A stretch of 64,000 nt of DNA from Rhizohabitans arisaemae (GTDB lineage: Bacteria; Actinomycetota; Actinomycetes; Streptosporangiales; Streptosporangiaceae). The DNA lies in assembly GCF_025996515.1 (NCBI RefSeq), contig NZ_BLRH01000009.1, forward strand, positions 620,001-684,000, written 5' to 3'. Below, one piece after another: positions 59,315-64,000 of the stretch; within the stretch, counting starts at the first letter, position 1; each line of letters opens with the position of its first letter. The position numbers were made by a program, and so were the translations under genes. The notes beneath the pieces are model-generated. The model was not told where the DNA came from and did not search any database. It was given only the letters and a program-made list of their open reading frames with translations.

Positions 59315-60325
59315 ATGCTGCTCGACCCCGGCATGGACCTGACCCTGCGCCCGATGCGGTACCCGGACTTCTACGAGCGGTACCGGGCCGCCATCCGCAA
59401 CACCTGGACGGTGGAGGAGGTCGACCTCGGCTCGGATCTGGCCGATTTGGCCGGGCTGGGCGACGGCGAGCGGCACCTGATCAACCGGCTCGTGGCGTTC
59501 TTCGCCACCGGGGACTCGATCGTCGCCAACAACCTCGTGCTCAACCTGTACAAGCACGTCAACGCGCCCGAAGCCCGGCTGTACCTGTCCCGGCAGCTCT
59601 TCGAGGAGGCGGTGCACGTCCAGTTCTACCTGACCCTGCTCGACACCTACGTCCCCGACCACGACGAGCGGGCCCAGGCGTTCGCCGCGGTCGAGCACAT
59701 CCCCTCGATCCGGGCCAAGGCCGAGTTCTGCTTCCGCTGGATCGACTCCCTCGGCTCGCTGGACTCGCTGCGGACCCGCGAGGACCGCCGGGCGTTCCTG
59801 CTCAACCTCGTCTGCTTCGCCGCCTGCATCGAGGGACTGTTCTTCTACGGCGCGTTCGCCTACGTCTACTGGTTCCGCTCCCGGGGGCTGCTGCACGGGC
59901 TGGCCTCCGGGACGAACTGGGTGTTCCGCGACGAGTCCCTGCATATGGAGTTCGCCTTCAGCGTCGTCGACACGGTACGGGCCGAGGAGCCGGAGCTGTT
60001 CGACGCCGAGCTGACCCACCAGGTGACGCAGATGATGGAGGAGGCCGTCGCGGCCGAACTCGCGTTCGCCCACGACCTGTGCGAGCCGACCGGCCGGACC
60101 GGGCGGCTCCCCGGGATGAGCACCGCGGACATGCGCCGCTACCTGGAGTACGTGGCCGATCAACGGCTCGCCCGGCTCGGCATGCCCGCCCGGTACGGCT
60201 CGGCCAACCCGTTCGCCTTCATGGAGCTCCAGGACGTGCAGGAGCTGGCGAACTTCTTCGAACGGAGGGTGTCGGCGTACCAGACGGCCGTCGAAGGCAG
60301 CGTCTCCTTCGACGAGTCGTTCTAG
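59315..60325 (+). CDS. nrdB: Class I ribonucleotide reductase, beta subunit
   Basis: 336 aa from the ATG at 59315. Di-iron ligands: the Glu and His in LFEEAVHVQFY (Glu-x2-His, with the radical Tyr four residues after the His), and Glu/His in RDESLHMEF. The tyrosyl-radical position is a Tyr, so it is class Ia/Ib-like and not the Tyr-less Ic type. A GAGG motif lies 11 bp upstream of the ATG. It supplies the radical for NrdA. Its stop overlaps the convergent antiporter stop by 4 bp (CTAG). Confidence 0.94.
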   Translation: MLLDPGMDLTLRPMRYPDFYERYRAAIRNTWTVEEVDLGSDLADLAGLGDGERHLINRLVAFFATGDSIVANNLVLNLYKHVNAPEARLYLSRQLFEEAVHVQFYLTLLDTYVPDHDERAQAFAAVEHIPSIRAKAEFCFRWIDSLGSLDSLRTREDRRAFLLNLVCFAACIEGLFFYGAFAYVYWFRSRGLLHGLASGTNWVFRDESLHMEFAFSVVDTVRAEEPELFDAELTHQVTQMMEEAVAAELAFAHDLCEPTGRTGRLPGMSTADMRRYLEYVADQRLARLGMPARYGSANPFAFMELQDVQELANFFERRVSAYQTAVEGSVSFDESF

Positions 60326-62334
60326 CCGGACTCCTCCGGTCCGGCCGGGTCGATCCGGGTCTCGTCGAGGTAGCACCACGCCCACGACTCCCCGGGCTCG
60401 GCCGAGGCGGCGATCGGATGGTCGGCCGCGGCCGCGTGGGCCCGGGCGTGCCGCTGCGGGGAGGAGTCGCAGCAGCCGACCTGGCCGCAGCTGAGACAGG
60501 TCCGCAGATGCACCCAGTCCAGCCGGCCCTGCCGCAGGCACTCGGTGCACCCCGGGGTGGCCGGCAGCACCAGGTTGATCTCGGAGGTGTGTGGGCAGGC
60601 CGCGTCGGGGTCCGGCCGGAAGTCGACGACCCGGCTGGTGTCCGGGTGGATCGAGGCGTCCTCCGCCCGCAGGCCGAGGGCGCGCAGCACCGCCGCGCCG
60701 AGCGTCAGGCCGATCGCCCGGGTGCCGTCCACGACCCGGTCGGCGCCCGCCCGGGTGAGCAGCTCGGGCTCGGGCGCGTCGGTCGCGCGGACCACGATCG
60801 GGACGTCGGGGGCGAGCGGCTGGGCCACCGTCGAGATCCGGGCGGCCTGCTCGGCCTCGTCCTCGGCGATCACGATCAGCCGGGCGGTCTCCGCCCCCGC
60901 CTCCCGCAGCACGTGCTCCTTGGTCGAATCGCCCCGGACGACCAGGTGCCCGTCCCGCTCGGCCGCGGCGGCCAGGTCCGGGCTGAGGGTGAGCACCGTC
61001 ACCGGGATGCCGCGCTGCCGGAGCATCGCCCCCACCTCGGCGGCGACCCCGCCCCAGCCGGAGACGAGCACCGGGCCCCGTTTCACCCCGCCTTCGCCGG
61101 GTTCGGGCTCCGCGGGCCGGGCCGCCTTGCCCCGTACCCCGGTCAGCCGTCCCAGCCGCTCACCGAGGCCGGCCAGGAGCGGGGTGCCCGCCATGAGGAG
61201 CACGGTCACCGCGATCAGCGCCTGCGGCCCCTTCTCCCCCAGCCCCGCGACGCTGAGGCCGGTGCCGGCCGCGGTGGACTGGAGCACGAACGAGAACTCG
61301 CCGATCTGGGCCAGCAGCAGGGCGCCCCAGATCCCGGTCGCCGTGCCCAGCCCGGCGACGCGGAGCGCGACCAGCCCGGTGGCCGCCTTGATCAGCACCA
61401 CGGCGAGGGCCAGGCCCAGGATGAGCCAGAGGTTCGCCAGAACGAACCGCAGGTCGAGCAGCATCCCGATGGAGACGAAGAAGGTGGCGCTGAACAGGAT
61501 CTGCAACGGCAGGATCTCGCCGAGGGCGTGCACGCTGTGCCGGGATTCGCTGACCACCAGCCCGGCGAGGAAGGCGCCGAGGGAGACGCTCACCCCGGCC
61601 AGCGAGGTCAGCCAGGCGGTGCCGAGCCCGATCGCCACCACGGCGAGCAGGAACACCTCGGGGGAGCAGGTCCGCGCCACCACCTCCAGCACGACCGGCA
61701 TGACCTTACGGGCGACGACCAGGACGAAGACGAGGACCAGCGCGGCGATCCCGAGCGCCTTGAGGATCTCCAACGGTCCGCCGCCGGCCCCACCGCGGAT
61801 GCTCAGGCTCGGCACGAGCAGCACCATCAACACCACCGCCAGATCCTGAAATATCAGGATCCCGACGACGGCCTGGCCCGAGGGGAGGTTGGTACGGCCG
61901 GATGCGGCGAGCATCTTGATCACGATGGCGGTGGAGGAGAGCGAGACCAGGAAGCCGGTGAACACCGCGTCCTGCCAGCCGGCGCCGAAGACCAGGACCG
62001 CCGACGCGGTCACCGCGACCGTGGTGAGCACCTGGATCCCCCCGGCGAGCAGCACGTGGCGCCGCATCCGGGCGAAGCGCTCCAGGGAGAACTCGATGCC
62101 GATCGTGAACAGCAGCAGGATGATCCCGATGTCTGCGGCGGCCGTCACGGTCTCCTCGTTGCCGACCAGACCCAGCATGTTCGGGCCGATCACCACCCCG
62201 GCGAGGAGGAAGCCGACGATCGGCACCACGCGCATCCGGATGCTGAGGAACCCGATCAGCGCCGCCGCGCCGATGAAGACGACGATGGGTCCGAGATAGG
62301 CGGGGGTCTCCCCCGCGGCGAGCGCGCTGCTCAT
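60322..62334 (-). CDS. CPA2 cation:proton antiporter with RCK domain and C-terminal UBP zinc finger
   Basis: 670 aa. About 12-13 membrane helices (to about residue 400) of the KefB/GerN type, including the FTIGIEFS and SLSSTAIVIK blocks. A TrkA-N/RCK NAD-binding domain follows (about 425-540; VLVSGWGGVAAEVGAML, with GWGGVA in place of GxGxxG). The last 100 residues carry a ubiquitin-protease-type zinc finger: CPH, CTEC, RTCLSCGQVGCCD and HARAH, HP. In eukaryotes this finger binds the ubiquitin tail; its bacterial role is unknown. Exports K+ or Na+ in exchange for protons. Confidence 0.9.
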   Translation of the reverse strand: MSSALAAGETPAYLGPIVVFIGAAALIGFLSIRMRVVPIVGFLLAGVVIGPNMLGLVGNEETVTAAADIGIILLLFTIGIEFSLERFARMRRHVLLAGGIQVLTTVAVTASAVLVFGAGWQDAVFTGFLVSLSSTAIVIKMLAASGRTNLPSGQAVVGILIFQDLAVVLMVLLVPSLSIRGGAGGGPLEILKALGIAALVLVFVLVVARKVMPVVLEVVARTCSPEVFLLAVVAIGLGTAWLTSLAGVSVSLGAFLAGLVVSESRHSVHALGEILPLQILFSATFFVSIGMLLDLRFVLANLWLILGLALAVVLIKAATGLVALRVAGLGTATGIWGALLLAQIGEFSFVLQSTAAGTGLSVAGLGEKGPQALIAVTVLLMAGTPLLAGLGERLGRLTGVRGKAARPAEPEPGEGGVKRGPVLVSGWGGVAAEVGAMLRQRGIPVTVLTLSPDLAAAAERDGHLVVRGDSTKEHVLREAGAETARLIVIAEDEAEQAARISTVAQPLAPDVPIVVRATDAPEPELLTRAGADRVVDGTRAIGLTLGAAVLRALGLRAEDASIHPDTSRVVDFRPDPDAACPHTSEINLVLPATPGCTECLRQGRLDWVHLRTCLSCGQVGCCDSSPQRHARAHAAAADHPIAASAEPGESWAWCYLDETRIDPAGPEESG

Positions 62335-62708
62335 CGACCACCCCCGGCCGCGATCATAAAGCTCCCGTCACCCGCACGCACCCAGCGGGTTTCCCGCTCC
62401 CCCTGATCATTGCGAGGTGTGCACCCCAGTAGGGACGCAGACCACAACGATCACGAACCGGAACCACACCGGAGCACGCGGAGCGCCCACACCTACGCCA
62501 CCACCCTGATGATCGATGCGCAATGCGCACCCCGGCGGGAGCACACACCACAACGATCACGAACCGGAACCGCGCCGGAGCACGCAGACCGCCCGAGCCG
62601 TATGAACGATCATGTCGACCGCGCCGACGTCGGCATCGCCGACCGCACCGGCGGACACCGGTGATCATCGCGATGTACGCACCCCGGCGGGAGCACACAC
62701 CACAACGA
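62335..62708. other. Intergenic region with three 78-bp repeats
   Basis: About 370 bp between the antiporter start and the peroxiredoxin stop. It is filled mainly by three direct repeat copies (62404-62481, 62510-62588, 62662-62739). No gene is supported. Confidence 0.6.
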
Positions 62709-62739
62709 TCACGGACCGGAATTGCGTCGGAGCACGTAC
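62404..62739. repeat. Three direct repeats of about 78 bp
   Basis: Copies at 62404-62481, 62510-62588 and 62662-62739 share GCACCCC, ACCACAACGATCACG and CCGGAGCACG blocks. The third includes the last 31 bases of the peroxiredoxin gene (62709-62739), so the other two look like copies of that gene's 3' end and downstream region. Each copy starts with a TGATCAT/TGATCGAT word. Confidence 0.8.
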
Positions 62740-63164
62740 AGGGCCCGGTCGGCGTGGGTGATCATGTTGACCTCGCTGGCGTTGACGTCGGCGACCACCC
62801 CGTCCCGGCCGATCAGGAAGGTGATCCGCCGGACCCCGAAGCCGAACCTGCGCCGGGCGCCGAAGGCCGCGGCCACCGCCTTGCCGGGATCGGAGAGCAG
62901 CGGGAAGCCGAGCCCGTACCGGTCGGCGAAGAGCCGCAGCCGCTCGATCCGGTCCGGACTGATCCCGACCCGCTGCGCCTCGTGTTCCTTGAAGTCCACC
63001 GCGAGGTCGCGGAAATGGCACGCTTCCAGGGTGCACCCGGCGGTCAGCGCGGCCGGGTAGAAAAAGAGGACGACCGGGCCGTCGCCGAGAAAACCGGAAA
63101 GCCGCCGCGGGGTTCCCGTCTCATCCGGGAGTTCGAATTCAGGTACGGTGTCACCGACGCGCAT
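62709..63164 (-). CDS. bcp: Thioredoxin-dependent peroxiredoxin, Bcp type
   Basis: 151 aa. Peroxidatic Cys44 and resolving Cys49 in AGCTLEACHFRD match the Bcp/PrxQ pattern GCTxEAC; the YPAALT block before them replaces the usual YPKDDT. It reduces peroxides using thioredoxin in the cytoplasm. Its upstream gap of 365 bp includes an AT-rich segment shared with the divergent protease gene. Its 3' end lies in a three-copy repeat. Confidence 0.92.
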   Translation of the reverse strand: MRVGDTVPEFELPDETGTPRRLSGFLGDGPVVLFFYPAALTAGCTLEACHFRDLAVDFKEHEAQRVGISPDRIERLRLFADRYGLGFPLLSDPGKAVAAAFGARRRFGFGVRRITFLIGRDGVVADVNASEVNMITHADRALYVLRRNSGP

Positions 63165-63529
63165 GGACGCTCCTTATCGGATTTGAGGGCAGCCTAAAAC
63201 GGCGGTCCGGCCCCGGCGGCGAAGCGGGGGACAGCGTCCCTGCTTGAGCGGGTAAAGCCCCGGCCACGGCCCGACCCGCCACCGACGGTCCCCAATCCAT
63301 TCACCTTGATTTCTGACTATTTCTGACATTTTTGTCCGACTTGAACTCGTTAAATCATTAAAAATTGAGTCCTAGGCGACTTTGATAACTGAAGTTAGGC
63401 TTTCGAGGCGTCCGCCGAACCGGGTGGGCACAGTCCGTCGCCCCGCGGGGAGGGTCGTGTCCTCGGCCCCGCCTGGCATGCGGGCGAGCGCGGCTTCTCC
63501 CGTGTCCGAAAACGCCTCCGGGAGGTGTC
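63165..63529. other. Divergent promoter region, AT-rich core
   Basis: About 365 bp between the peroxiredoxin and the secreted protease. The segment 63299-63400 is unusually AT-rich for this chromosome and contains TTTCTGAC twice, 11 bp apart, and a TTAAAT/ATTAAA pair. Likely promoters for both genes; no RNA motif recognised. Confidence 0.5.
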
Positions 63530-64000
63530 GTGACCCCACGACGACAACGAAGTGCTCTCGTCGCCGCCTTGAGTGCCCTGGCGCTGATCGCCCCGGGAAC
63601 TCCCGTATCCGCCGAACCCACCCCGTCCTCGACCACCCTGAAACCGGACGTCAGAGCGGTGTCCGGAAAGTGGAAGGCCACCCCGCTGGGCACCCCGCAG
63701 GTGGTCAACGGCGCCAAGTCCCCCAGCGGGCGGCTCGCCAAGAGCGACGCCGCGCTGCTGCGGAGCACCTCCAAGGCCCCGGTCCGCGTCGTCGTCAAAC
63801 TGGACTACGACTCCGTCGCCGCCTACAAGGGCGGGCTGAAGGGCTTCGCCGCGACCAGCCCGGCGGCCACCGGCAGGGACTTCACCCTCAAGAGCGACCC
63901 GGTCCGCCGGTACGAGAGCCACATCGCGTCGGTGGAGAACACCTTCCTGACGGCGCTCGCCAAGGCCGTCCCCGAAGCCAAGGCCGGACAGCGGCTCCGG
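63530..64000 (+). CDS. Secreted S8 (subtilisin-like) protease, N-terminal part only
   Basis: The first 157 codons of a gene cut by the window edge, starting at a GTG with GGAGG 4 bp upstream. A signal peptide covers about residues 1-31 (RRQRSALVAALSALAL, cleavage near VSA). The following region has the pattern VRVVVKLDYDSVAAYKGG, then ATGRDFTLKSDPVRRYESHI, which resembles the I9-type propeptide of actinomycete subtilisins. The catalytic domain would lie beyond 64000, so the call rests on the propeptide only. No ATG is present in this frame. Confidence 0.65.
   Translation, partial: MTPRRQRSALVAALSALALIAPGTPVSAEPTPSSTTLKPDVRAVSGKWKATPLGTPQVVNGAKSPSGRLAKSDAALLRSTSKAPVRVVVKLDYDSVAAYKGGLKGFAATSPAATGRDFTLKSDPVRRYESHIASVENTFLTALAKAVPEAKAGQRLR

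Noticed and set aside
60079-62406. 775-aa plus-strand open frame
   Set aside because: Shadow of the antiporter gene on the other strand.

Overview
The window is high-GC actinomycete chromosome (about 70% GC, many GTG starts, GTGA and ATGA stop/start overlaps). Spore-pigment-like type II PKS genes, a B12-riboswitch-controlled nrdAB pair and a DUF222/HNH protein fit a sporulating actinomycete such as Streptomycetales or Streptosporangiales; the genus cannot be fixed from the sequence. No tRNA, rRNA or transposase was recognised.

Layout. 1-4957 is most of a large type I-E-style CRISPR array (82 repeats here, running off the left edge, no cas genes in view). 5.0-9.8 kb (minus strand) is half of an aromatic type II polyketide cluster: TcmI-like cyclase, cupin, KS-alpha, ACP, aromatase/cyclase, DUF1772 protein, ketoreductase and two ABM monooxygenases, with no chain-length factor (CLF). 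9.9-31.2 kb holds genes unrelated to polyketides: a secreted sialidase-like protein, an HxlR/imine-reductase-like divergent pair, an ECF sigma factor/ABC exporter operon, a DUF222-HNH protein, an STAND-like NTPase with helical repeats, an epoxide hydrolase/WYL regulator pair, an XRE regulator/MFS exporter pair and a POT transporter. 31.3-46 kb (minus strand) carries the missing polyketide functions: fused AccD-AccA, a SchA/CurD protein, an SDR without its catalytic Tyr, a PQQ-type beta-propeller, a second ACP, the CLF (Gln161), a further SDR, a glycosyltransferase, a GlmU-like protein, a PIG-L deacetylase and a multicopper oxidase. The KS-alpha and CLF that normally sit side by side are thus about 29 kb apart.

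46-56.5 kb: a UbiA-family prenyl-phosphate transferase, a WS/DGAT acyltransferase, an M24 aminopeptidase, three tandem paralogues with an ADP-ribosyltransferase-like R-S-E motif pattern (each with its own apparently leaderless promoter and a downstream terminator), and a class V aminotransferase coupled to a Gfo/Idh/MocA dehydrogenase. 56.5-64 kb: cobalamin riboswitch, nrdA, nrdB, a CPA2 antiporter ending in a UBP zinc finger, a Bcp peroxiredoxin, and the start of a secreted subtilisin-like protease cut by the window edge.

Working together (inference): acetyl-CoA carboxylase supplies malonyl-CoA, KS-alpha plus CLF plus an ACP build an aromatic polyketide, aromatase/cyclase, TcmI cyclase, cupin and SchA/CurD shape it, ABM and DUF1772 proteins oxidise it, and the glycosyltransferase/GlmU-like/PIG-L set may add an amino sugar.
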